Assembly (NCBI GenBank): GCA_000969725.1
Contig: JXSR01S002432.1
Strand: one strand, 5' to 3'
Length of the DNA stretch: 35,313 nucleotides
From: Ophiothrix spiculata
Lineage: Eukaryota; Echinodermata; Ophiuroidea; Amphilepidida; Ophiotrichidae
In this document: in pieces, positions 22,305-32,400 of the stretch
How positions within the stretch are numbered: position 1 is the stretch's first letter
Layout of the letters: each line of letters begins with the position of its first letter
Position numbers and translations under genes: made by a program
The notes under the pieces: model-generated
Database searches by the model: none
What the model was told of the DNA's origin: nothing
Seen by the model: only the letters and a program-made list of their open reading frames with translations

Positions 22305-23040
22305 TCAATTGAATATCAAATAATACTTAACAAAATAGATGGATATAAAATTCAAATTATGAATGAATCTACATTATTGTCGGTGAGTATGTAAGGGTAC
22401 CTTTGAGGCTGTATACATTATAATACGTTTTAATGACACGTTTGAAAATAAATATACCCACAATCTGATAAACGATATTAGTATGCAAGAGATGGATCGA
22501 GTAATGTTCTTTAAGAAAATCAAATCCCGTTTGAGAAATACAAGCGACGGGAGGGCGTTGAAATTCGTATGTAAATTTGCCTATGCCTTTCTCATTCGGC
22601 AATGTGAGTTACTTTAAGTCGTGTGACGCATTCATTAAAATGTTGGTGCTATTACTATGATGATTTTCATCATCAAATATAAAGATAACCAATCACCCGC
22701 AACTATTCTTAATCATTCTAAGTGTTGTTCTTAAAACGAATCGGTGGATGCCGCTTATTGTAAAATACAAACGTATGTGTAATTGAAGTAGAGATATGCT
22801 TTTAATGTAAGAACGTGATCTGCCGGTCAATAAACCGTTAATGGCATTTTACATGCCGATAGCTTCCAATTTCAACGAGTTTAGCAGATATGACAAAAGA
22901 TGGACCAATTGTAATTAGGTGCATAAATAGTTACTTGTTAAAATGGAAAATAAGATATTCGTCGAAGCAAAAACCACGCATGAATCTGGTAAAACAATCA
23001 TCAAGAATTGTGTTGAATTCGGTCAATGATTAAATATCCT
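22305..23040. repeat. Core repeat R, copy 7 (early B3)
   Basis: Early-B-type R very close to copies 2 and 4, including GAGAAATACAAGCGACGGGA and CGGTCAATAAACCGTTAATGG. Confidence 0.8.
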
Positions 23041-23248
23041 TTCCGAAGCTTCTCTGATTGTAAATGTATAAAGTGTTACTATCTATAGGTAAATCAAAAA
23101 ATTATTGGACAATGTAAACATAAATCCAATGTGCAGGGCCTTATTGTTTGTAAATGCAACTCTTACCCTGGATTTTAGTTTTCATTGAGCAATAAACTTT
23201 TATTTTGCCTATAGCTTACACATATTCAATACATAATCAAAAATGTAC

Positions 23249-23405
23249 TGCAGTTGTAAAGAATGATTTGCTCCGGAATGTTTTTATCAACATAACCGCG
23301 AAAGACATTAAAGAAATTAGACGAAATTTACAGCATTTTTAAAGAATATTTTCTCCGGAATGTTTTTTAAAAAATCAAAATAACCGCGAAAGACGTTAAA
23401 GAAAC
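23249..23405. repeat. Local tandem duplication in B3
   Basis: The block TAAAGAATGATTTGCTCCGG to ACCGCGAAAGACATTAAAG is followed by a diverged second copy containing CTCCGGAATGTTTTTT and ACCGCGAAAGACGTTAAAG. B1 and B2 have one copy. The period is about 75-80 bp. Confidence 0.75.
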
Positions 23406-23458
23406 GTTGACCCAGGCGTTGTCAAATCAACGGTCAAAATCACGTTAATTTTTACCCA

Positions 23459-24002
23459 CACTGCAGAATATTGACCGTAATGTTTACGGCAATTGGGTTG
23501 CCAGCATATTACCGTTACTTTTACGGTTGGCCGTAAACTTTACGGCATTTTGACAGTGTAATTTGCATATATACGGTATATTACCGTAAAAGTACCGCAG
23601 AATGTCTAAAATACTACAAAATTACGGTCTAAAAATGTTTACGGTCTTACATTTTTTAGGTGAAATACCTGGCAGCTGAGTTGCCAGCATTCTACCGTTA
23701 AACTTAAAGTTATTGCCATAACTATTAATAGGAAAGAGAGTGTTAACACAATTTGTCAGGACAAATACGGTTATTTCCTCATAAAAATTGGAAAATGGAA
23801 TATGACATGGGTCATATTTTCAAGATAAACCGCTAAAATGGTCCCAGAAATGAAAAATCAGCCTATTTTTTGGAGCAAAATCCCTAAACATTGGTGCACT
23901 TTTTCTCTAAAAATTACCATTACCCTTAAAGATGGGTTAGGGTTCCACGGTCCGAGCCGCACACCCCATTCAGACCAAAGGGAGCCCCCCCCCCCCCCCC
24001 CG
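23459..24002. mobile_element. ACCGTAA-rich insertion/replacement in B3
   Basis: B3 leaves collinearity after TTTTTACCCA and rejoins at GGTATTAAATCTGACC. About 100 bp of B1-type sequence is replaced by about 540 bp. The first 100 bp (23459-23558) are a self-complementary piece starting CACTG and ending CAGTG, with ACGGC/GCCGT motifs in both orientations. TTGCCAGCAT-(A/T)-TACCGTTA recurs near 23499 and 23683. The right part ends in a 15-base C run and CCCGGG. This is probably two or more transposon fragments. The ORF 23838-24116 crosses the junction and is not a gene. Confidence 0.6.
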
Positions 24003-24346
24003 GGTATTAAATCTGACCAAAAGCAGCATAAGTTCAAGCTACATAAAAATGTGGTTAAAATATCATTATTATTCTATCTATATCAGCAACCGTGTACTAT
24101 GGACAGTATTCCGTAGTTTGGGCATTTTTATCTCAAATAAAGAGGCTCTCTATATGTATTATACCACTCTACTGCACACCTCATACCGTTGCCATAAACT
24201 ATTTCTCTCTTAAATCAACTGAATATCAAATATTACTCGCTGAATATATCACGTAGCTTTAAGACTTAACCTGTATGAGCCTATATGATTAACAGTGAGT
24301 ATTTGAGCAAGGGGGATTCGAGGCTACGTAGCACATCGTACTAATA

Positions 24347-24770
24347 CCACGTGTATCAAAAAAAATTGTGCACGGATTAAAACTGATTTTGACCTTGATA
24401 AAAGCACCNNNNNNNNNNNNNNNNNNNNNNNNNNNNNNNNNNNNNNNNNNNNNNNNNNNNNNNNNNNNNNNNNNNNNNNNNNNNNNNNNNNNNNNNNNNN
24501 NNNNNNNNNNNNNNNNNNNNNNNNNNNNNNNNNNNNNNNNNNNNNNNNNNNNNNNNNNNNNNNNNNNNNNNNNNNNNNNNNNNNNNNNNNNNNNNNNNNN
24601 NNNNNNNNNNNNNNNNNNNNNNNNNNNNNNNNNNNNNNNNNNNNNNNNNNNNNNNNNNNNAAGCTTATTAAATTTTCTTTACTATAATAACAAGAAAATT
24701 ATGATTTCGTGCTTTTATCAAGGTCAAAATCAGTTTTAATCCGTGCACATTTTTTTTTTGATACACGTGG
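24347..24770. mobile_element. TA-flanked long-TIR MITE (Tc1/mariner-like) containing the gap
   Basis: Inverted ends of about 60 bp start CCACGTGTATCAAAAAAA and include TGTGCACGGATTAAAACTG and TTTGACCTTGATAAAAGCAC; the right end is the complement, with a slightly longer A run. TA flanks both sides (24345-24346, 24771-24772). B1 has the site uninterrupted as CGTACTAAAACGTTTAAAGG. Long perfect inverted ends and a TA duplication fit Tc1/mariner-type non-autonomous elements. Most of the interior is unsequenced. Confidence 0.88.
24409..24660. other. Assembly gap (252 N)
   Basis: A run of N inside the long-TIR element. Its hairpin-forming ends probably caused the failure to assemble. The reading frame drawn through it has no meaning. 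Confidence 1.
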
Positions 24771-25983
24771 TACGTTTAAAGGTAAACATACTCATAATCT
24801 GATAAAAGATATTAGCATGCAAGAAACGGATTAAATAATGTCCTTTGGGAAAATCAAATCCGCTTTGAAAAATACAAGTGACAGAAAACGGTGCGAGTTG
24901 AAATTCGAATGCAAATTTGCCTATTTCTCTCTCGTCCGGGATTGTTGGTTATCAGGAGTGTGATACCTATGTATCGATGTATGTGCTTTAATGACTATTA
25001 TGGTCAAATAAAAAGTTCAATAACCAGCTTCATTACCAATAATACTATTCTCCATCATTTGGATTGTTGTGCAAGACAGCAAATTGGGCTTTTTATTGTA
25101 AAATACAAAGATTGTATGATTGAAGTAGAAACATGCTTTAAATGTAAGAACGTGACGCGATGTGCTGGTCACTAAACTGTTAATGGTGAATCTTCATGTC
25201 GATAACATCCATTTGCTTCGTGCTGGCATTTACAAAATGATAATTAAATATTATTCTCTGCACGGCATTTCTAAATGAGTTAAACAGATATGTCAGAAGA
25301 TGCAAAAAAGTAATTAGACGCATAAACAGCCATTTGTTAAAGTGGAAAAGAAAACACTCTTAAGCAAAAAAACGTGCATGAGTCTGGCAAAACAATCATC
25401 AAGGATTGTGTTGAATTCAGGTAATGAGTTCGTTGCAATAAAATATTCTCTCCGATTCAATAATGTTTGCCTACATAAGATGTTATGTTATTGATCGTTC
25501 CAAAGCATGTCTGACTGAAAACGTGTGAAATGGTAATGGCTCACCATAAAGAAAAATGTACTGCAGTTATAAGTAATGAGATGCTTAATGCATCATTTCA
25601 CTGGCTCCATCAGTAATCTACTCTTGAGGATGAACGGGTTTCTGCTTTTGGTTACATTGTTTATACATGCCCTTTCTTTTTGTAAAAATGGGAAATCACG
25701 TTCAAGTTGTCTAAATTATGTAGTGGTTATAAGGACGGCGTGTCTTAAATGATCTAGGGTAGACGAGTTTGTTTCTCTTGATAATGAATTCTGTCTTGTT
25801 TCTTGATGAGTTGTTTTTCTGCAAACAAGATGTTGCTCTGTCTATAGCATGTCTCATCAGTGAACGTGCGCATTCCTCGGTTGGTTGAATCAATATTATT
25901 ATATTTTTGATGTAAAATGTCTCCAAGAATATATCGTTTAATCTGCCATTTCATACACTCGCAGTTGCCTATTCTTAAGCGTG

Positions 25984-26850
25984 CACTGAAAACCTAAGCT
26001 GGTCAGTGTGACTAACTTTAAACTAGTCCAGATGGTACACATCTAGACTATCTTTAAGTTAGTCAGTATTGCTGGACTAACAAGAATGACTAACTTAGCC
26101 TAGTCCAGAATGCTGCACTAGTCTCATTTTAGTTGCTTGACTAGTTTTAAGTTAGTCTGTTGACTAGCTTGACGTTAGACCAGCAAGCTGGACTAGTTTA
26201 GGCTAGTCGCTTGACTAGTTATTGACTAGTTTTAAGTTAGTAGATGGTACACATCTTGACTAACATAACACTAGTCCAGCTGCCTTGACTAGCTTACTCA
26301 AACTAGTCGATCCCAAATAACCAATCTCAAGCTAGTCCAGCCAACTAGACAAACCTAGTGCAATACATATATATACATGCTATGTAGTTGCAGAGTCACA
26401 GGATACAGTATTTGATATAGCTAATCCGTCAATAATGTAGAGAGAGGTTTAAGAGTGACATATGAGTACCACCAACATAGTCAGTCAGCTGCATATAAAC
26501 AGATGATATAATTCACGATACATCAGTAGTACATGATGGTGACATTTATGAGGTCAAACGATGGCACGGTGTTTCACATGTCTGTGCTGTCCAATATGTT
26601 GTCTTCAAAGACTCCACCTGACCACGCTCAGTCTGACTAACATAAGCTATTCAAGCCAGCTTGAGTCAAGTCAAGCTCTCAGTCTGGCAAACTCGTGAAG
26701 CAAAGTTTCGCACCTTGACTAATTTAAGCAGGCTTGACTACTTTGAAATTTGGCTTGACCAACGTCAAACTAGTCAGGCAAGCTGGACTAACCTGCCTGA
26801 CTAGTTTAAAGTTAATCAAGCAGCTGCTTGACTAGTTTTTGTTTTCAGTG
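25984..26850. mobile_element. CACTG-ended element packed with CTAG motifs
   Basis: An insertion of about 867 bp in B3; B2 reads AGCGTGGAGATTCATGC straight through (about 15580). The ends are perfect 10-bp inverted repeats, CACTGAAAAC and GTTTTCAGTG, with TG on both outer sides. Roughly twenty CTAG cores (CTAGTC/GACTAG) are spread over two blocks, about 26015-26360 and 26630-26840, with mixed orientation. They flank a motif-free middle with TATATATACATG. CACTG ends with a 2-3 bp duplication recall CACTA/EnSpm elements. The subterminal motif array fits transposase binding sites, but that is inference. Confidence 0.75.
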
Positions 26851-27061
26851 TGGGGCTCTTTGCACACACCATATTATGTTTACTTTTTTATCTAAAGAAC
26901 TTTAATTAAGTCTTTCAGACCTTTGGTAGTTTGCTATTAGTAAGTAGATCATTTGATTTGCTGTGTAATTTGTGTGATTGTAGTCGAAAAATTGCAGTTT
27001 ATTCTCTCTTCAAATATTACAATGATTACAGAACCACGTGTTTTGGAGTGCGATTTACTTA

Positions 27062-28318
27062 GGTATTCAAACATACTACAAAGTTGTTCATCACAAATTA
27101 ATGCATCTTTGCGTTGGCGTGTTTTTAACTCGCGAAGGTGGGTTTAGCTTCCCAAGCGTGATAAAATTAGCCTTGCTCCAAGGCGTGAGGCTGTATCCCC
27201 TATTCCAATATCCAATACATGCAAGGCCTGCTTCCCATTTCTTTAATTAGTCTCACTTCCCAATGTGTATAATATACAGTAAATCAATGGTTATACCTCC
27301 CTCTGAATTCAGTTTCCTACCCACGCCTTGTGAAATTCCTAATTACCTCACTCATCAACCCTATTCTCTCTAATGTAAAATCTTAAAATTTCCCTCCAGA
27401 AAAGAGGCAGCCAATAGAAACCTATGCTACTCTAGGTGATTTTATTTTGAAACATAACAGGTAGGTACAACCTTTCTGAGTTTGGCTATAGATAGTCAGA
27501 TGTATTAATATTCAACAAAACATTATATTTGTTTTCCTTTTGTATTAAATTCATATTTATAAATAATAAATCTATAATAACCTGTGAGTAAATTGTGAAT
27601 TTTCTTTACCAATTTAATATCTATTTAATGGAACGCCCATGATAAAATGGATCAGTCCATTTTTTCTGAAAGTAGTGACTTTGACTCCAGTTACCTCCTG
27701 TTGTGTGATTACATAATCTTATACCAAATTCACAAGTCTCTAGTTGCTTGGAGGAAATATAGATAAGCTAGTAGACACCCTGGACAGAAGATCCTTTGTC
27801 TGTAGTCAAACAGTTCATAATATGTTCTAACAGTCACATAATACATTTGCTTGCTAACAACATATATTTGCAACTTCACATAGGGGAATGTAATGTGGTT
27901 GGACTTAGGGTCTAATTTTGGAGTAATGAACTTCAACTACTTTGTGCCCTCTGTCAGGCCATGGTCAGGGTACAATGTAGGTTGAGGTTCTATGGTCCAT
28001 TGTAAATACCAAAATAGAAAGTTTGAAAAAACTTTAAATGCAAACAGTGATGATTTTTTGGTTCTCCGCTACAATTTGAGACTTTGTGAGAATTAAAGTA
28101 GGACTATATTGGATACCTGTGCAACTGTTTTAAAAATAGCATATTTAAGCATGGACAGTGGAAATATAACTTTCACAGAAACTTTGACTGAATATTTCGG
28201 AGAGAGTACAGGACAATAGAGACTTGGAGTCTAGATAAAATACGTCGACGCATCGGATGCAGAGTTTTTGATTTGTGATGAACAACTCTCTAGGCAACTC
28301 TGTAAGGTGTTTGAACAT
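27062..28318. repeat. Long hairpin, B3 copy, loop interrupted
   Basis: The left arm begins AGGTATTCAAACATACTAC with GTTGTTCATCACAAATTAATG. The right arm is ATTTGTGATGAACAAC ending GGTGTTTGAACATCG at 28318. The loop contains the 1066-bp insertion at 27168-28233. The arms have diverged more than in B1/B2 but stay complementary over the central block. Confidence 0.65.
27168..28233. mobile_element. 1.07-kb insertion with 8-bp TSD (hAT-like)
   Basis: GATAAAAT stands at 27160-27167 and 28234-28241. B1 and B2 have a single GATAAAAA-type site in the hairpin loop. The element starts TAGCCTTGCTCCAAGG and ends CTTGGAGTCTA, so the outer TAG/CTA and a CTCCAAG block are inverted but imperfect. An 8-bp duplication with TAG ends is compatible with hAT. 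It encodes no recognisable transposase. The interior is AT-rich and unique in the window. Confidence 0.75.
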
Positions 28319-28624
28319 CGAAAACATTCCTGCACACTTATGCACTGACTTCAATAAATTATTTAATAGATGATTATATTCATAATATATTTATGTCTGA
28401 TACAAAATGTTATTTATTTATTTTTTATTTTTATTTTTTTGTTACTTTTTCGGGGTTTTTTTTTTTGACAATTTCTAAGCTCAAAGCCTTTTACTCAAAA
28501 GTTCCCAACACGTAATGAATAGCGCGCACTTACTTAGATGCTTTGCGTGACGCGCTTATTTGAATATGAACTGTTGGTTCATAACAAATCACGCTTCTGT
28601 GTAAGAAAATACGTTGAGTTGTTA

Positions 28625-29040
28625 AAAATTACCTGAACGATAATAGATCGTTTTACTATTTTTTTTATACAAGTCCGACTTTGATTGGCAGGTCGTTTTT
28701 ATTACGTTACATCAACTTCATAATTATTATCCATCATTAATATAAATTACTACAACCTTTGTATATATTTTTAACGAAGCGATTTTCGAAGACTTTACAG
28801 AGCTATTGTCTTTCGTTCATTAAGAGCTCTGTTTAGATCCTTTGATTTCCAAAGTAATAACAGTTCTTGTTCTTTATTACGTTAACCAACACGTTGAGAA
28901 AGCGTTTGTTCGCAGTAATGGCGTTGCTTTAATACACACCTGCACCTGCACTTAGACAACAGACTATGATACTGCAAAAGCTTTAAAGTATAAGTTAAGG
29001 AGCGGATAAGGTATAAATAACAATTTGAGTATAATCGGAA
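28625..29040 (+). promoter_or_regulatory. Conserved B3/unit-4 tail with TATA-like box
   Basis: This stretch aligns with 31945-32360 of unit 4: TTGATTGGCAGGTCGTTTT, TGTTCGCAGTAATGG and GCGGATAAGGTATAA are kept in order. It ends in TATAAATA at 29012-29019, about 110 bases before the ATG of the 36-residue ORF. A second TATATAAT is at 29076-29083. In unit 4 the corresponding box is degraded to GTATAAGTCAC and no ORF follows. Promoter function is inferred only. Confidence 0.35.
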
Positions 29041-29126
29041 AAGCGTGTACACTTATATGATACAGAGTCTACACTTATATAATAGTTATGATATTCAAGT
29101 CAAATCAACTCGAAGAAACCTGCAAA

Positions 29127-29237
29127 ATGGTACACAAATCAGTGAGTTTTCTGAAACTTGGCGTTGTATTCTTTTTTAGTACTTATCAATGTACAATTAA
29201 TTCTGAAAAGGTGTCTATAGATTACGAAGATATGTGA
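29127..29237 (+). CDS. Putative 36-residue secreted micropeptide
   Basis: The ATG sits in a favourable context (AAAATGG) and opens 36 codons ending in TGA. The N-terminus looks like a signal peptide: MVHKSVSFLKLG, then VVFFFSTYQC, with a positive residue before a hydrophobic run. The remaining 14 residues (TINSEKVSIDYEDM) are polar and acidic. TATA-like boxes lie about 110 and 45 bases upstream. It could also be the first exon of a longer gene (GT dinucleotides at AAAAG|GTGTCT and further on). A later TTTTGTTTGTTTTGCAG at 29617-29633 is a good acceptor-like site. No family is recognised, and an ORF this short can arise by chance. Confidence 0.3.
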   Translation: MVHKSVSFLKLGVVFFFSTYQCTINSEKVSIDYEDM

Positions 29238-30059
29238 CACTGCACATGCTTTCAGCTGTAATTATGGTAATGAACAAATTGTATATTATCAAGTCTTACT
29301 GCTGTAAACAGTCACAACACTCACTATTTAGTGTAAGCAAATAATAAGAATATTAGGCATGTAGCATTGAAAAAACCCTCAATTTTACAGTGTAATTGTG
29401 CTCGGTGAGAATCACATTATTTGGGTCTGCTTTTTCATCCACGTTTTAGAATATTTCGCTATGCGTGGAAATGCAATGATTTCATTCGTATACAACGTGT
29501 GTAGAAGTAAAGATGTTAAAGTGGACAACTTTTGATTCAGCTATCCGCCCATTTTTTCTCAAATAAGTGTTAGTTTCATTTTCAATGCATCAACATGTCA
29601 ACTTATCTTGGTTTTGTTTTGTTTGTTTTGCAGATTAGATACTATTCAGAGGTAGACGGTAAGTTGGCAGATAAACCATTAAATCAATTGCATAATAGAA
29701 CTTATAAAATACAATGGCACAAAAGAGACCGAATGTTATATATAAATTCAAAGTACCTTTATTGTACCAATATCTATCATCATGATCATCAGTTAAGCAT
29801 GCAGGCGTACAGTAGGTGGCATCAGCAAATATAACTGAAACTCAAGTTAATAAGCCAATGTGTTAAATGCTCTGTTAAAGGGCAATCAATGATTTATTGA
29901 TCTAAATAATATTAGGTACATATTATAAACATTATTTGTCAATAATGTAAAAAATACTAATAAATGAGGCAAACTCCGTACTGATGTTTTAAACTTATTA
30001 GCAGCAGTGTTTTAGACATTGTAAACTTGTCAAATGAAAAAGCTGCATTTATAAATGCA
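29238..30059. other. Intergenic stretch without recognisable gene
   Basis: About 820 AT-rich bases not seen elsewhere in the window. The only notable signal is the polypyrimidine-AG at 29617-29633, followed after about 25 bases by GACGGTAAGT, an acceptor/donor-like pair bounding a very short putative exon. The 79-residue frame at 29595-29834 runs across both and shows no recognisable motif. Confidence 0.5.
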
Positions 30060-32400
30060 TCTTTTATTGCATATCTTAAACATGTTCAAATGCAGTGCGA
30101 TTAAAGTCAAGCGCAGCTATGACCAATTAGTCATGCCCTTTTGTAAGGTTATAAATCGCAATATTTTATCAGTTTAATCACATTAAATGTAGCTTTGATG
30201 AAATTCATTATACATGTATTGTAATGGCAGATTAAAATAGTGGAAACTTGTACTATATTCAGCAATAGCTCAAGTTATACAAATAATGTATTAGCACTGA
30301 GACGGCCAACTATCATTCTGAAGAATCCACATGCTTTAAATTTTAATCTTAAATGGAAGGCTCCCTATATCAAATGTGTATCATAAGTACCTCTATGATA
30401 AAGGCCATCTTTTGTACACCTCAAATTGTAACCATAAAATCATTTCTCTCTTTAATCAATCAACTGAATATCAAATAATTCACTGAATATAGCACCTAGC
30501 TTTAAGACTTATCCTATTTGATTAACAGTGAGTATTTCAGCAATGGGGATTTGAGGGTACGTAACTGAACACATCTGACTAAAACATTAACAAGGTAAAC
30601 ATACTCAATCTAATAAATTATATTAGCAAGCAAGAAATTTTTGTGAAAATCCTTTGTGAAAATTGAAAAATACAAGCGACAGAAAACAGTGAGAGTTGAA
30701 ATTCGAATACAAATATGCCTATGTCTCTCTCGTTCATGAATTTGAGTTACCAGGAGTCGTGTGATGCCTTATGATATATGTGCTATCGCTGTAATGGTTA
30801 TCAATGTCAAAAAGAAAGTTTAATAACCAGCTTAATTGCCAATAATACTATTCTCCATCATCTGAAGTGTTGTACTATTATTGTAAAATACAGAGATACT
30901 AGTATGTATGATTGAAGTAGAAACATGCTTTAAATGTAAGAACATGACGTGATGTGCTGGTCAATAAACTGTTAATGGTGAATCTGCATGTCGATAACAT
31001 CCATTTGCTTCGTGCTGCCATTTAGAAATGATGTTTAAATATTATTCTCTGCACGGCATTTCTCAATGAGTTAAACAGATATGAGAGAAGATGTACAAAT
31101 TGTAATTAGACGCATTAAGCAGTCGTTTGTTAAAGTGGAAAAGAAAACACTCTTAAAAGCAAAAACCGTGCATGAGTTTGGCAAAACAATCAACAAGGAT
31201 TGAGTTGAATTCAGGTAATTAGTTCGTTGCAATAAAATATTCTCTCCGATTCAATAATGTTTGCCTACATAAGATGTTTTGTTATAGATCGTTCCATAGC
31301 ATGTCTGACTGAAAACGTGTGAAATGGTAATGGCTCACCATAAAGAAAAATGTACTGCAGTTATAAGCTTAATGCATCATTTCACTGGCTCCATCAGTAT
31401 CTGCAGCTCTTAAGGATTAATGCGTCTCTTTTTTTTGGTCACATGCCCTTTCTTTTTGTGAAAAAGGGAAAAACATGTACAAGTTGTCTGAATTATGTAC
31501 TGGTTAAAATGAAAGCGTTCCTAAAATGGTCTAGGATAGACGAGATAGATTCTCCTGATAATGATGCCTTGTTTCTTGATGATTTGTAATCTGCAGGCAA
31601 GATGTTAGTTTTATAATCGATCTGTCCATAGCATGTCTCATCAGTGAACGTGCGAATTCCTCGGATGGATGATTCAATATAGATGATTGAAGTAAAAATG
31701 TCTCCAAGAATATATCGCTTAATCTATCGTTGTTTCCATACAGTCTGTTGCTTGCTCTAAACATGGAGCTTCTTGCACGCACTTTAATGTTTTATTATTT
31801 AGGTCTTTCAAACCTTCGATAGTTTATTGACAATAGTTAGAACATGTGGTTGGCTTTGTAATTCGTGCCATTGTATTCGAAAATTGCAGCTAATTGTCTT
31901 TTCAGTCATTACAATGTTTAGAGAAACATAATTGTTTTGGGGTGTTTTAAAATTACCTAAACGATTACAGTGCGTTTTGTAATTTGTCATTCAATTGTAA
32001 TAGTAAAGGTCCATTTTGATTGGCAGGTCGTTTTGTGACTATTTCTTATTAAAATACTCAAACCTGTGTATTTCTAATGAAGCAATTTCCAAAGACTTAT
32101 AAAACAAAGCTAATGTTTTCCGTTTCTAGAGAGCTCTCTTGTTATATAGCTTTAGATTTCCAAAGCAATAACCATTTGTTGGTTAATGCAATTCCTGTTT
32201 TTTATCACGATAACCAATACTAGGAAGCGTGTGTTCGCAGTAATGGTGTTACTTTAATATACTCTAGCACTTAGACGACGGAATCTGATACTGCATATAA
32301 GCTTTAAAGTATAGCTTAAGAAGCGGATAAGGTATAAGTCACAAAGTAGAATTGGAAAAGCCGTAAGCGAAAATGGAAGGCTTTTAAGCTTATAACATGC
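30060..32400. repeat. Degenerate fourth unit (A tail plus late B)
   Basis: 30060-30200 is a diverged copy of the end of A (ATCTTAAACAT, AGTCAAGC-CAGCTATGACCAATT), matching about 21670-21770. From about 30350 it matches the late half of B, including R copy 9 and the GAAAAATGTACTGCAGTTATAAG block in single copy. The hairpin is deleted (ATAATTGTTTTGGGGTG goes directly to AAAATTACCTAAACG). It ends with the tail shared with B3, just short of the Ig gene's 3' end. Early B is missing. Confidence 0.75.
30455..31230. repeat. Core repeat R, copy 9 (unit 4)
   Basis: The most diverged late-B-type copy, with small deletions (CAAGCAAGAAATTTTTGTG in place of the usual block). The landmarks ACAAGCGACAGAAAACAG, CAATAAACTGTTAATGG and GTTTGGCAAAACAATC are kept. 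Confidence 0.72.

Larger units (their letters stand above)
24205..25460. repeat. Core repeat R, copy 8 (late B3)
   Basis: Late-B-type R split by the TA-flanked element at 24347-24770. Both halves align in order with copies 3, 5 and 9. Confidence 0.78.
22187..29040. repeat. Duplicated segment B, copy 3 (B3)
   Basis: Collinear with B1/B2 up to about 28610, but more diverged and loaded with insertions (23459-24002, 24347-24770, 25984-26850, 27168-28233). Its final part, about 28620-29040, is shared with unit 4 (31945-32360) rather than clearly with B1/B2. That part ends just before the TATA-like box and the 36-residue ORF. Confidence 0.8.

Noticed and set aside
6095-22602. Minus-strand frame FEFQR-PVACISQ-GF repeated at 6095-6307, 12618-12839 and 22369-22602
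   Set aside because: It is conserved only among the three early-B copies, whose DNA is nearly identical. The late-B copies of the same core carry stops and indels in that frame, so there is no sign of protein constraint.
24368-24739. 123-codon ORF
   Set aside because: It runs through 252 N and the inverted ends of a MITE; most residues are unknown.
8151-25175. Plus-strand frames MYRCMCFNDYY-QIKSSITS at 8151, 14417 and 24891
   Set aside because: These are shadows of late-B R copies. Their starts and ends differ between copies and they are absent in copy 9.
25984-26850. CRISPR-like array of CTAG motifs
   Set aside because: Motifs are short, in both orientations and irregularly spaced, with no unique spacers, and the context is eukaryotic.
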